Shown here one piece after another: positions 35,056 through 43,910 of a DNA stretch of 64,000 nt (its first letter is position 1; each line of letters starts with the position of its first letter). The translations under genes were made by a program, and so were the position numbers. The stretch lies in NCBI GenBank assembly GCA_052090825.1, contig JBQDBK010000005.1, positions 57,508-121,507 on the forward strand. Reading direction: 5' to 3'. The notes beneath the pieces are model-generated. The model searched no databases, was not told the DNA's origin, and saw only the letters and a program-made list of their open reading frames with translations. This stretch comes from JBQDBK01 sp052090825. Lineage in GTDB: Bacteria; Bacillota; Clostridia; Tissierellales; Peptoniphilaceae.

Positions 35056-35661
35056 TCATAGGTCAACTTCTTTTAGTTCTATATTAAAATTAAGGGCCTC
35101 TATAGAGTTATCTTTACTACTAATATTTACAAGGCTATTTTCACTAGCATCTTTAAAGTCTTTTTGATCTGAAGTTATATAAAATTCAATAGGTTTCATA
35201 GCCTGAAGGGATTTTACTATATCTTCATTACTAGTAAGTTCTTTTATAAAGTAGTTATTATCAAATGATATATTTATCTTATAATTTTCTAAATCTTGAA
35301 TCCCATCTATAGGTTCTCCAACATACTTAAGATTAGTTGTAAGTTTGTAAACTTTTTCACCGTCAGGAAAGGAAGTATATTCAAGAGAATCCTCTCCTGA
35401 TTTTTCTTTTATTTTTTCTTTAACTTTTTTAACTTCTTTTTCATCTAACTTTTCTACAGTCATCATAACTTGGAAGTTTTCATTTTCTCCGGACAGGGTT
35501 AGTTCTTTGTCTTTTTCTTCTTTATCTTTTTCTATATTAGTATTAATTTTATTATTTTCTTTAATATTATTCTTTGGACTATTATTTTTATTGTCATTAT
35601 TTTTTGAACAAGCTACAGTAAAAATTAATAACAAAATTAGCAATAATTTAGATTTTTTCAT
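35056..35661 (-). CDS. Hypothetical lipoprotein
   Basis: 201 residues from the ATG at 35661, which has GAGGTGATTTT before it. A lipoprotein signal peptide reads MKKSKLLLILLLIFTVACSK, with the modified cysteine at about 18. An Asn/Lys-rich linker of about 40 residues follows, then a mixed domain with no family I recognise (motifs LKYVGEPIDGIQDLENYKI). It would be anchored outside the membrane. The next gene upstream on the same strand is the large regulator, 45 bases away. Confidence 0.75.
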   Translation of the reverse strand: MKKSKLLLILLLIFTVACSKNNDNKNNSPKNNIKENNKINTNIEKDKEEKDKELTLSGENENFQVMMTVEKLDEKEVKKVKEKIKEKSGEDSLEYTSFPDGEKVYKLTTNLKYVGEPIDGIQDLENYKINISFDNNYFIKELTSNEDIVKSLQAMKPIEFYITSDQKDFKDASENSLVNISSKDNSIEALNFNIELKEVDL

Positions 35662-35705
35662 AAAATCACCTCTTAAATTTATATTACCCATAAAAAATCA
35701 ACTTA

Positions 35706-38700
35706 TTAACTAGACAAAATATTTATCTCTAAAAGATCTCTATGAGGATCTAAATATTTTAAAGCTTCTTCTTTATAAGAATTCATATTATCTGTAGAAA
35801 TATCTTTAAAAATATTTTTGGCTTTAGGATTATCTTTAATTATCGTAGCAATATAATATTTTGCAAAGTTAAGGGAACCTTTATCCCTAGGGTCTTTTAT
35901 TTTTTCTGAAAATATTGTTGCACTATCAATATATTCACTAGCTTCTTTAAACGCACTTAGCTTAGTTTTAATTATGGCCATATAAGAGTCAAGGACAGGT
36001 CTTTTCCAAAAAGAATCAAATTGACCATATAGATTATATGATTTTTCAAAATATTTTAAGGAATGATCTATTTCAGACATAGCAAAATAAGTTTTTCCTA
36101 GATTTATATAAAATATAGAAAGGGAAGAAAAAGCTTTTTTATCAATAGAAAGTTCTACAGCTTTTTCAAAATTACTTATTGCATCTTGGTAATTTCCATT
36201 TGCCAATCTAAGTTCACCTATATAGTTATAAGCTGCAGCTATATTTATAGAATATCTATTAGCAACTTCTTCTGTAACGTTAAATATGTTAATGGATTCT
36301 TTTAAAAGATTTTCAGCTATAAAATAATTTCCCACCATGATATTATAAAGACCTTTTAATCTCAAAAGAATCCCTATCTCTTTATGATAGTTGCAAATTA
36401 CCGCTAAATCTAAGGCTAATTCAATATATTCAATCATGGATTTGGCATTATTAGTTTGAATACTATAAAAAATCATTTGTTTATATCCATCTAAAATATA
36501 ATCCTTAGAGTCTATTTCTTTAGCTTTTTCTATAACTGCTCTAATATCATTTAAACCTTCTTCATAATTCCCATCTCTTATTAAATAACGTCCTTTCATA
36601 TAATAGAATTCAATTTCTAAAGATTTTAGATCTTTTTCATTCTCTTTTTTCTTTAAGTTTTTAAAACTTGAAGAAATTTTATCAAAGCTATCTTGGATTT
36701 TATCTCTAGAAATATATATTTTTTCATCTTCATCGATTTCTTGTAGATTTAAAATAGGGAACAATTCATGTGAAAAATTAAGATAATAGTTTAAAGTTTC
36801 TATTTTATATTTTATTGTTTTTAATTCTTCATTTGCACAACTATAGTGGTAAACTAATTTTGAAAAAATATAGTGGTCTTTCTTTTTCTTATCTAATTTA
36901 GATTCCAAAATTTCTGCTATTCTTTTATGGATAATTCTTTTTTTAGAATTTGGTTGAATCATATAGATATATTCACGAAGTTTAGTGTGAGTAAAGGTTA
37001 TATCTATATGGTTTTTATGACTGTGTTCTCTTAGAATATTTCTTTTTTCTAACTCTTCTAAAATTCCTATAATATCAAACTCACTTTGACCTTTTATCTC
37101 TGCAATAATATATAATGGAGCTTCATCATAAAAAAAGCTAACTATATCGAGTAAATCTCGTTCAGCTTTTGATAAATATAAAAATCTTGATTTAATAGTA
37201 TCTATCATCTTAGCTGTCATTAAATTTGTTTTATTATCAGATTTTATTAAATTTACATATTCACTTAAAAAGAAGGGGTTTCCCTCTGTCTCTGTGTAAA
37301 TTTTTTCTATTTCTTCTTTATCAAGAGAATGATTAGGCAGTGATTTAGTTATAAACTCTTTGGACTCTTCAAATGTAAATTTTTCCAAAATTATAGTTTC
37401 AAGTTTATTATATCTATTTAGACTAGTTTCCAAATCTTCTAAGTCTGAATTATACTGGAGTCTAGAAGTTAAGAAGAATATAGCTTCAGATTTAAGATGT
37501 AGCATTACAGAAGTCAATAGTTTTATAGATGTTTGGTCCATCCATTGCAAATCTTCAAATAAAATTATCAACTTTTTTTTACTACTAATTTTTTTAATAG
37601 CTTCAATTATAACCTGGGATAAGACTTCAAAATTTAAAGATTCTTTATTTTCTAAAAGTTTTATTTCTCGAGTTGAATCTTCAAAATTAGGAAATAATTT
37701 ATTCGTAGTTATTTCCCAAAAAGTTGGGCCAGGTATATTCAAATCATTTAAAACCTTGCTAAGCTTATTAATAATAACCCCGAATGGTCTAAGGGCATAA
37801 TTTTCTTCGGCTTGATAAGAAAAAGCTTCCAAAACTAAAAATTTTTTTTCTTTATTCTCTAGAACTTTTCGCTTTAGAGTGCTTTTCCCAATACCAGCAT
37901 CCCCTTTAATTAAGATGGATTTTGCCTTGTCTTTATTAAGAAAATCATTAAATATAGCTTCTATTGTTGCTATTTCTTTATATCTGCCATAGAAGAAATA
38001 ATTTGGAATTTTCTTTTTAGAATTATTAATATTAATTTGTTCTATAGATTTATCATAGATTTTCTTAGTCTCTAAATCTGGATCAACACCTAATTCATTC
38101 TGAAGTAGCCTAGATAAATTATAATAAGTTTCTATTACTTTACCATTTCTACCTGTTTTTTGGTAGAACTTCATAAGTAATCTAAAGTTTCTTTCATCGA
38201 ATTCATCGGTTTGAGTTAACCTATTTATATCTTTTTCTACATTTGAATAAATTCCATTTTCTATATTATTTTCTATTTTAATATAAGATTGGGATATAAA
38301 CTTATCTTGATAAAAGTTTCTCATTTTAGTTATCCAATATTCATAAGATTCAGCTTCTTTTAAAAAGAAACCTTGTAAAAAATCGTTCTCATACAAGTGT
38401 AAATTATTTATTGGATCTGAAGTGAATAAATCGACATCTGATTTTATGTCTATTTCTTCATTAAGGACAATAATAGATTTTTTAGGAGAGATAATAAATT
38501 CTAGTCCTAAAGATTTTTTGGCCTGATAAAGAGCATTTCTTAAGTTTTTTTTGGCTATTTTTTCGTTTTCATCTGGCCAAAGTAAGCCAGCGACTTCATC
38601 CCTAGAAGCAACTTTATTTACAAAGATGTAATATACCAGAGCGTTTATTTTTGCGTAGGGGAAAAATATTTTTTCTCCATCTTTTAATATTTGAGGGATT

Positions 38701-38729
38701 CCAAATAATTTAGCGTATATTTTAGACAT
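35706..38729 (-). CDS. SARP-like (BTAD) transcriptional regulator with AAA ATPase and TPR domains
   Basis: 1007 residues from the ATG at 38729, which has AGGAGG five bases before it. Domains in order: an OmpR-like winged helix (1-95), a bacterial transcriptional activation domain (about 96-235, YYNLSRLLQNELGVDPDLE), an AAA ATPase with Walker A GDAGIGKST at 276 and Walker B LIILFEDLQWMD near 385, and from about 640 many TPR-like helical repeats. This STAND architecture senses a signal and activates transcription. It is divergent from the histidine transporter-hutH genes, which are the obvious candidate targets. A consensus promoter lies upstream. Confidence 0.9.
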   Translation of the reverse strand: MSKIYAKLFGIPQILKDGEKIFFPYAKINALVYYIFVNKVASRDEVAGLLWPDENEKIAKKNLRNALYQAKKSLGLEFIISPKKSIIVLNEEIDIKSDVDLFTSDPINNLHLYENDFLQGFFLKEAESYEYWITKMRNFYQDKFISQSYIKIENNIENGIYSNVEKDINRLTQTDEFDERNFRLLMKFYQKTGRNGKVIETYYNLSRLLQNELGVDPDLETKKIYDKSIEQININNSKKKIPNYFFYGRYKEIATIEAIFNDFLNKDKAKSILIKGDAGIGKSTLKRKVLENKEKKFLVLEAFSYQAEENYALRPFGVIINKLSKVLNDLNIPGPTFWEITTNKLFPNFEDSTREIKLLENKESLNFEVLSQVIIEAIKKISSKKKLIILFEDLQWMDQTSIKLLTSVMLHLKSEAIFFLTSRLQYNSDLEDLETSLNRYNKLETIILEKFTFEESKEFITKSLPNHSLDKEEIEKIYTETEGNPFFLSEYVNLIKSDNKTNLMTAKMIDTIKSRFLYLSKAERDLLDIVSFFYDEAPLYIIAEIKGQSEFDIIGILEELEKRNILREHSHKNHIDITFTHTKLREYIYMIQPNSKKRIIHKRIAEILESKLDKKKKDHYIFSKLVYHYSCANEELKTIKYKIETLNYYLNFSHELFPILNLQEIDEDEKIYISRDKIQDSFDKISSSFKNLKKKENEKDLKSLEIEFYYMKGRYLIRDGNYEEGLNDIRAVIEKAKEIDSKDYILDGYKQMIFYSIQTNNAKSMIEYIELALDLAVICNYHKEIGILLRLKGLYNIMVGNYFIAENLLKESINIFNVTEEVANRYSINIAAAYNYIGELRLANGNYQDAISNFEKAVELSIDKKAFSSLSIFYINLGKTYFAMSEIDHSLKYFEKSYNLYGQFDSFWKRPVLDSYMAIIKTKLSAFKEASEYIDSATIFSEKIKDPRDKGSLNFAKYYIATIIKDNPKAKNIFKDISTDNMNSYKEEALKYLDPHRDLLEINILSS

Positions 38730-38769
38730 AAATGCCTCCTTTACAGACATAATTACTTTCTTATATACC

Positions 38770-38798
38770 AGTATAGTTTAAGAAAAAACTAGTGTCAA
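38770..38798 (-). promoter_or_regulatory. Promoter of the BTAD regulator
   Basis: On the minus strand, TTGACA (38798-38793) and TATACT (38775-38770) with a 17-base spacer: the best match to consensus in the window. Transcription would begin about 35 bases before the start codon. Confidence 0.8.
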
Positions 38799-38816
38799 TA
38801 AATTTGAAAATTATTA

Positions 38817-38937
38817 GACGTTACAAAATTAGCCTAAATAAATAATTACAAATTAAGGAAAATAAATTTAAATAAAAAAAATCCAATAATTCATTAAAAT
38901 ATATAATAATATATAGACGTAAATTTGACGTATTTTT
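38817..38937 (+). promoter_or_regulatory. Candidate operator: GACGT direct repeats in the regulator-hut gap
   Basis: GACGTAAATTT at 38916-38926 is followed immediately by GACGTATTTTT at 38927-38937, two copies with an 11-bp period. A third GACGTTACAAA lies at 38817-38827, upstream of the regulator's -35. SARP proteins bind heptamer direct repeats spaced 11 bp, eight bases before a -10; here TAAATT stands at that distance (38942-38947). The remainder of the 422-base gap is AT-rich, with a TATAAT at 39013-39018 lacking a clear -35. Confidence 0.45.
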
Positions 38938-39151
38938 AAATTAAATTAGAGGTTTTTAAATATTATTGGTGAAATCTTTTTCGGAAATATAGTTTTATTT
39001 TGTAAAGTAAGTTATAATTAGAAGGAAAAGATTTTCATAATTATTTTAGTTTTGACATATATTTGATGAAAGTAATATAAGATAGCTAAAGTAAAGAATA
39101 CGAAGATGTTTTCTTTAAAAAAATCATACTTATAATTAAAGGAGGTAAAAA

Positions 39152-40474
39152 ATGTTATTATTAAATCCAGTAGTAATCTCGGTAATAGTAATGTGTGCTT
39201 TATGTTTAATGAAGTTCAATGTTCTTTTATCAATAATGGTAGCTGCTATTGTTGGTGGAATCGCAGGGGGACTTCCAATTTTTGATCCAGGTGGAAACGG
39301 TATAATGGACCATTTAATATCTGGTATGGGAGGAAACTCAGCAACAGCTCTTAGCTACATATTGCTAGGTGCATTTGCAGTAGGACTTGCAAAGTCAGGT
39401 CTAGGTACAATCTTATCCAGAAAGTTATCAAAAGTAATAGCGGGTAAAAAGTTTGTCATGATATTCTCAATAGCTTTGGTAGCTTGTTTTTCACAAAATT
39501 TAGTACCAGTTCACATAGCTTTTATTCCTATATTAATACCGCCTCTACTACCACTTATGAACAAATTAAAGGTAGATCGTAGAGCTGTGGCTTGTGCTCT
39601 TACATTTGGTTTAAAGGCACCTTATGTATCTATACCAGTAGGGTTTGGTCTAATATTCCATCAAATATTAGAAGATAATATAACACAATTTGGTATGCCT
39701 GTAACTATATCTGACACAAGATCAGTAATGTGGATAGCAGGGCTATCAATGCTTGTAGGTTTAATATTTTGTGTTTTAGTTCTTTATGGAAGAAATAGAG
39801 AATATGATGATATCCCAGTTCCAGGTTCAGAGGAACAAACTGGTGAAGTTGTTATGACTAGAGAGTCATGGGGAGCTTTGGCAGCTTGTATTGTTACAGC
39901 AGTAGTTTCTATATTAACAGAATCATTACCTCTATCAGCTATGGCTGGTTTAGCAGTAATGGTAATACTAGGAACTATAAAATGGAAAAATATAGACGAA
40001 GTTATGAATGGTGGTATTGGCATGATGGGCTTTATAGCCTTTGTTATGTTAGTTGCTGCCGGTTATGGTAATGTATTAACTCAAACTGGTTCTGTTGAAG
40101 AACTTGTTACAACAGCTGCAACTTATATGCAAGGAAGTAAAGGTATGGCTGCATTTATTATGCTAATTATAGGTTTATTAATAACTATGGGTATTGGTAC
40201 TTCTTTTGCTACTATTCCAATAATAGCAGCAATTTATGTTCCTTTAGCTCAACAATTAGGGTTAACACCAGCTTCTACAATATTATTAATTGGTGTTGCA
40301 GCAGCTCTAGGAGATGCAGGTTCTCCAGCATCTGATTCAACACTTGGACCAACATCTGGACTTAATGCAGATGGACAACATGATCATATTTGGGATACTT
40401 GTGTTCCGACTTTCATAGCCTTTGATATTCCATTAATAATGGGTGGAGTTATTGGTACTATGATTTTAGGATAA
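39152..40474 (+). CDS. Na+/H+ antiporter-family transporter, probable histidine permease (YuiF-like)
   Basis: 440 residues with about twelve membrane segments. It belongs to the Na_H_antiporter family (NhaC-like/IT superfamily), with GGLPIFDPGGNG, an SQNLVPVHIAFIPILIPPLLP segment, and GDAGSPASDSTLGPTSGLN near the C-terminus. B. subtilis YuiF belongs to this group. Being 91 bases before hutH, it probably imports histidine; that is context inference. AAAGGAGG precedes the ATG. The coding sequence has codon use like a well-expressed gene. Confidence 0.85.
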   Translation: MLLLNPVVISVIVMCALCLMKFNVLLSIMVAAIVGGIAGGLPIFDPGGNGIMDHLISGMGGNSATALSYILLGAFAVGLAKSGLGTILSRKLSKVIAGKKFVMIFSIALVACFSQNLVPVHIAFIPILIPPLLPLMNKLKVDRRAVACALTFGLKAPYVSIPVGFGLIFHQILEDNITQFGMPVTISDTRSVMWIAGLSMLVGLIFCVLVLYGRNREYDDIPVPGSEEQTGEVVMTRESWGALAACIVTAVVSILTESLPLSAMAGLAVMVILGTIKWKNIDEVMNGGIGMMGFIAFVMLVAAGYGNVLTQTGSVEELVTTAATYMQGSKGMAAFIMLIIGLLITMGIGTSFATIPIIAAIYVPLAQQLGLTPASTILLIGVAAALGDAGSPASDSTLGPTSGLNADGQHDHIWDTCVPTFIAFDIPLIMGGVIGTMILG

Positions 40475-40504
40475 TTATAAAGGGTATATATTTTTAGTAA
40501 TTTG

Positions 40505-40524
40505 TCACTATAAATTTATAGTGA
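40505..40524 (+). promoter_or_regulatory. 20-bp perfect palindrome between the transporter gene and hutH
   Basis: TCACTATAAATTTATAGTGA is exactly self-complementary and lacks a following T run, so it is not a standard terminator. It could be a protein operator or an RNA hairpin that tunes the two cistrons. Nothing more can be read. Confidence 0.4.
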
Positions 40525-40565
40525 GCTTAGATATTTATTGAACAAAGTTAAAATGGGAGGAAAAA

Positions 40566-42104
40566 ATGGAAAAAATTATTTTAACAGGTGAAGACCTAAC
40601 ATTAGAAGATGTAATAGCAGTAGCTAGAGAAAAAGCAGAAGTCGCAATTTCTGATGATACTATTAAAAAAGTAAAAGACTCAAGACAAATTGTAGAAGAT
40701 ATAATTGCAGAGCAAAGAGTAGTTTATGGTGTAACAACAGGATTTGGATCTTTATGTAATGTTAGTATAGAACAAGACGCTTCTGCACAATTACAAGAAA
40801 ACTTAATTCGTACTCATTCAACAGGATTTGGTAAACCATTAAAAGAAGATGAAGTTAGAGCTTTAATGTTAATAAGAATCAACTCACTAGTTAAGGGTTA
40901 TTCTGGAATCAGAATGGAAGTAGTTAAGGTAATCCTAGATATGCTTAATAAAGGAGTAGTTCCTCATATTCCAGAAAAAGGTTCTCTTGGAGCAAGTGGA
41001 GACTTAGCCCCATTAGCACACATGGTTCTTCCTATGCTAGGATTAGGACGTGCTTATTACGAAGGAAAACTAATGCCTGGTAAAGAAGCTATGGAAAAAG
41101 CTGGTATAGAAACAGTTGTCCTTGGTGCTAAAGAAGGTCTAGCTTTGATTAATGGTACTACTGTCTTAACTGCGATAGGAGCTTTAGCAACTTATGATGC
41201 TATAGAGCTATTAAAACTTTGTGATATTGCTGGAGCATTATCTTTAGAAGCTCATAGAGGAATCATAGACGCTTTCTATGAAAAACTTCACGTAATTCGT
41301 CCTCACAAAGGATGTTTAGCAACAGCTAAAAATATTAGAGGGTTAGTTGATGAGTCAACTTATATAACTCATACAGCAGATTTAAGAGTTCAAGACGCTT
41401 ATTCATTACGTTGTATGCCGCAAATTCATGGTGCAAGTAAAGATGCAATAGCTTTTGTTAAAGAAAAAGTTGAAATTGAAATAAATGCAGGTACAGATAA
41501 TCCAATTATAACTCCAGATGGGGATGTTATATCTGGTGGTAACTTCCATGGAGAACCAATGGCTCAACCATTTGATTTCCTAGGGATAGCTGCTTCAGAA
41601 ATTGGAAATGTATCTGAAAGACGTATAGAAAGATTAGTAAATCATCAATTATCTGATTTCCCATCTTTCTTAGTAAAACATCCAGGATTAAATTCAGGAT
41701 TTATGATTACTCAATATGCAGCAGCAGCTCTTGCTTCTGAAAATAAAGTTTTAGCTCACCCAGCAAGTGTAGATTCAATTCCTTCATGTGAAAATCAAGA
41801 AGATTTTGTATCTATGGGAACTATAGCCGCTAGAAAAGCCAGAGACATAGTTACAAATTCAAGAAGAATTTTGGCTACAGAAATAATGGCAGCTTGTCAA
41901 GCTATAGATTTTAGAGAAGATGAAAACTTTAAATTAGGTAAAGGAACACAAGAAGCTTATAATAAAGTTAGAGAAACTCTTAAGTTTATTGAATTAGATA
42001 AAGATATTGAAATGTATGATGAACTTGAAAAAGCAACTGAGCTATTAATGGATGGTTCTATTGTAAAAGCTGTTGAATCTAAAGTTAAATTAGATATACA
42101 ATAA
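40566..42104 (+). CDS. hutH: Histidine ammonia-lyase
   Basis: Converts histidine to urocanate and ammonia, first step of histidine catabolism. It is 512 residues. The self-forming MIO cofactor triad is A143-S144-G145 in GSLGASGDLAPLAHM; VYGVTTGFGSL near residue 55 and the substrate loop GNFHGEPMAQPFDF are present. The later hut genes (hutU, hutI) are not in this window. GGAGG precedes the ATG, and a terminator follows, so the transcription unit is transporter-hutH. Confidence 0.97.
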   Translation: MEKIILTGEDLTLEDVIAVAREKAEVAISDDTIKKVKDSRQIVEDIIAEQRVVYGVTTGFGSLCNVSIEQDASAQLQENLIRTHSTGFGKPLKEDEVRALMLIRINSLVKGYSGIRMEVVKVILDMLNKGVVPHIPEKGSLGASGDLAPLAHMVLPMLGLGRAYYEGKLMPGKEAMEKAGIETVVLGAKEGLALINGTTVLTAIGALATYDAIELLKLCDIAGALSLEAHRGIIDAFYEKLHVIRPHKGCLATAKNIRGLVDESTYITHTADLRVQDAYSLRCMPQIHGASKDAIAFVKEKVEIEINAGTDNPIITPDGDVISGGNFHGEPMAQPFDFLGIAASEIGNVSERRIERLVNHQLSDFPSFLVKHPGLNSGFMITQYAAAALASENKVLAHPASVDSIPSCENQEDFVSMGTIAARKARDIVTNSRRILATEIMAACQAIDFREDENFKLGKGTQEAYNKVRETLKFIELDKDIEMYDELEKATELLMDGSIVKAVESKVKLDIQ

Positions 42105-42120
42105 TTATATAATAAATAGT

Positions 42121-42160
42121 AAATACCTCTTAAGTAAATTTTAAGAGGTATTTTTATTTT
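42121..42160 (+). terminator. Terminator of hutH
   Basis: A 13-pair stem AAATACCTCTTAA / TTAAGAGGTATTT with a seven-base loop and a long T-rich tail. Confidence 0.88.
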
Positions 42161-42213
42161 TTTTAGGGTATATATAAAAAGTAAAGATTATTGTAAGTAA
42201 AAGGAGTATTATA

Positions 42214-42870
42214 ATGAAAAATATTACGGAAGCACTTAATTGGAGATATTCAACAAAGTTATATGATGAAAATAAAAAGATTTCTGAAGAAAACTTTAAA
42301 GAAATAGAAAATATATTAAGATTAAGCCCAACAAGCACAAATCTTCAACCATTAAAATTTATTGTTGCAGAAACAGATGAAGCTAAAAAGAGAATTGCCA
42401 AAGCTACAAAAGGATTTTATTCTTTTAATGAAGGTAAGGTTCTTTCAGCTTCTCATGTGATTATATTTGCAAGTAAAGTGATTACAGACGAAGAACATCT
42501 AAAGGATGTAATTGAAAAAGAAGATAAAGATGGTAGATTTGAAGACGAAGAAATAAAAATACAACAAGAAGCAGGTAGGCGAAAGTTTTTAGATGTTCAT
42601 AGATTTTATTCAAAGGATGAAGCTCAATGGAATGCTAAGCAGAGCTATATAACTTTGGGAGCTTTACTATTAGGAGCAGCTGAACTAGGTATAGATGCAA
42701 CTGCTATGGAAGGTTTAGATACTAGTATTTTAGAAGAAGAATTTGATCTGAATAAAGATAATTTTGCTGTTAACTTTATTGTAGCATTGGGATATAGAAA
42801 AGATGGAGATTTTAATGCCTCATTAAATAAATCTCGCTTAGATAAAGAAAAATTAATAAATAGGGTTTAA
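42214..42870 (+). CDS. NAD(P)H-dependent nitroreductase family oxidoreductase (NfsB-like)
   Basis: 218-residue flavoprotein. The N-terminus ALNWRYSTKLYD and LSPTSTNLQPLKFIV supply the FMN-phosphate contacts of the NfsB/FRase I type. A C-terminal GATAMEG-like stretch (IDATAMEGLD) and the FIVALGYRKD end complete the fold. Members reduce nitroaromatics, quinones or flavins; the physiological substrate is unclear. AAAGGAG precedes the ATG, and GGGTATATA lies 48 bases upstream. It has its own terminator. Confidence 0.88.
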   Translation: MKNITEALNWRYSTKLYDENKKISEENFKEIENILRLSPTSTNLQPLKFIVAETDEAKKRIAKATKGFYSFNEGKVLSASHVIIFASKVITDEEHLKDVIEKEDKDGRFEDEEIKIQQEAGRRKFLDVHRFYSKDEAQWNAKQSYITLGALLLGAAELGIDATAMEGLDTSILEEEFDLNKDNFAVNFIVALGYRKDGDFNASLNKSRLDKEKLINRV

Positions 42871-42874
42871 CAAT

Positions 42875-42922
42875 AACTAAAATAGTCCTATAAAGGATAT
42901 CCTTCATAGGACTATTTTAGTT
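42875..42922 (+). terminator. Long hairpin terminator of the nitroreductase gene
   Basis: A 17-pair stem AACTAAAATAGTCCTAT and complement, capped by the self-complementary AAGGATATCCTT. The flanking T content is modest. Confidence 0.7.
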
Positions 42923-42951
42923 TATTTCATATTATAAATAAATTTCAGTTG

Positions 42952-42984
42952 CTTAGCAATTATAAAGCATTTATAATTGCTAAG
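42952..42984 (+). promoter_or_regulatory. 15-bp hairpin directly abutting the YitT ribosome binding site
   Basis: Perfect arms CTTAGCAATTATAAA and TTTATAATTGCTAAG around GCA. The right arm is followed at once by GGGAGGGG, the Shine-Dalgarno site, with no T run, so it is not a terminator. It may protect the 5' end or limit ribosome access. Confidence 0.5.
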
Positions 42985-42998
42985 GGAGGGGATTTAAA

Positions 42999-43877
42999 AT
43001 GAAATTGAATTTTAAGTTTAAATTAAGTAGAGAAGAACTGATAAGAAAAACCTCTGCTGTAATATTTGGGAATTTTTTGTGTTCATTAGCTCTTGTTTTT
43101 ATATTGAAGCCTAATAATATGATACCGGCAGGAATAACAGGAGTTAGTACGCTATTTGAGCATATATCAAGTATAAATGTTTCAGCATGGATATTAATTT
43201 TAAATTTACCTCTATTAATTTTAGGAATTTTTTTATTGTCTAAGGAATTTATGCTTTTTTCTATGTTGTCTGTTTTTTTAACATCTTTTTTTGTTGGAAT
43301 GTTAGAAAGCATAAGTCCAGATGGATTTGCACTAACAAATAATATAATGTTAGCTTGTATCTTTGGAGGCTTTATTAATGGTATTGGTGGAGGAATAACC
43401 TTTAGAAATGGAACTTCAACGGGAGGTTTTGATATAATTGGAGCTGTAATGAAAAAGAAATACAATATTTCGATTGGCAATATGCTTATGGCTATGAATT
43501 TTGTTGTAATAAGCTCTTCTGCTTTTATATATTCAATAGATGAGGCCTTATTTACTTTATTTTCTCTTTTTGTAAGTTATCAAGTTGTAGATAAGATTCA
43601 GCTGGGAGTTGGAAGGCAAAAGCAATTATTTATAATCTCATCAGAGCATGAACTTATAACTAAGACTATATATCATAAAATTTCAAGAGGAGTTACTTAT
43701 ATTAATGGAGAGGGAGCTTATACTGGAAAGAGCAATAAGATAATATATTTAATTTGCACCCCTAGGCAATTAGTAATAGTAAAAAATTTAGTAAGGGAAA
43801 TAGATCCTAAGGCTTTTATGGCTGTAAGTGATACTGCAGAAATACTAGGTAGTGGTTTTAGAACAATAGAATTATAG
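42999..43877 (+). CDS. YitT family membrane protein
   Basis: 292 residues. Five to six membrane segments at the N-terminus carry the YitT marks KPNNMIPAGITGVSTL and the repeated FRNGTSTGGFDIIG. A C-terminal cytosolic DUF2179 ferredoxin-like domain (about 215-285) contains GVTYINGEGAYTGKSNKIIY. The family has no settled function; transport is often assumed. A strong GGGAGGGG site, preceded by a hairpin, precedes the ATG. Confidence 0.9.
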   Translation: MKLNFKFKLSREELIRKTSAVIFGNFLCSLALVFILKPNNMIPAGITGVSTLFEHISSINVSAWILILNLPLLILGIFLLSKEFMLFSMLSVFLTSFFVGMLESISPDGFALTNNIMLACIFGGFINGIGGGITFRNGTSTGGFDIIGAVMKKKYNISIGNMLMAMNFVVISSSAFIYSIDEALFTLFSLFVSYQVVDKIQLGVGRQKQLFIISSEHELITKTIYHKISRGVTYINGEGAYTGKSNKIIYLICTPRQLVIVKNLVREIDPKAFMAVSDTAEILGSGFRTIEL

Positions 43878-43910
43878 AAAAGGCCAGCTGAAATAGCTGA
43901 CCTTTTATTT
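43878..43910. terminator. Bidirectional terminator between yitT-like gene and the NSS transporter gene
   Basis: Arms AAAAGG-CAGCT and AGCTG-CCTTTT with one opposed mismatch and a GAAAT loop. T-rich on the + strand; it overlaps the last bases of the convergent gene. Confidence 0.8.

Noticed and set aside
35056..35661. Start codon at 35691 for the lipoprotein
   Set aside because: The upstream ATG adds residues before the lipoprotein signal and has no ribosome site, while GAGGTGATTTT lies before 35661.
37360..37800. 146-residue open frame on the + strand inside the BTAD regulator gene
   Set aside because: Antisense shadow of a strongly supported gene, without ribosome site or domain.
42980..43480. 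166-residue minus-strand open frame over the YitT gene
   Set aside because: Low-complexity Ile/Pro/Lys product with no start signal; the + strand gene is well supported.
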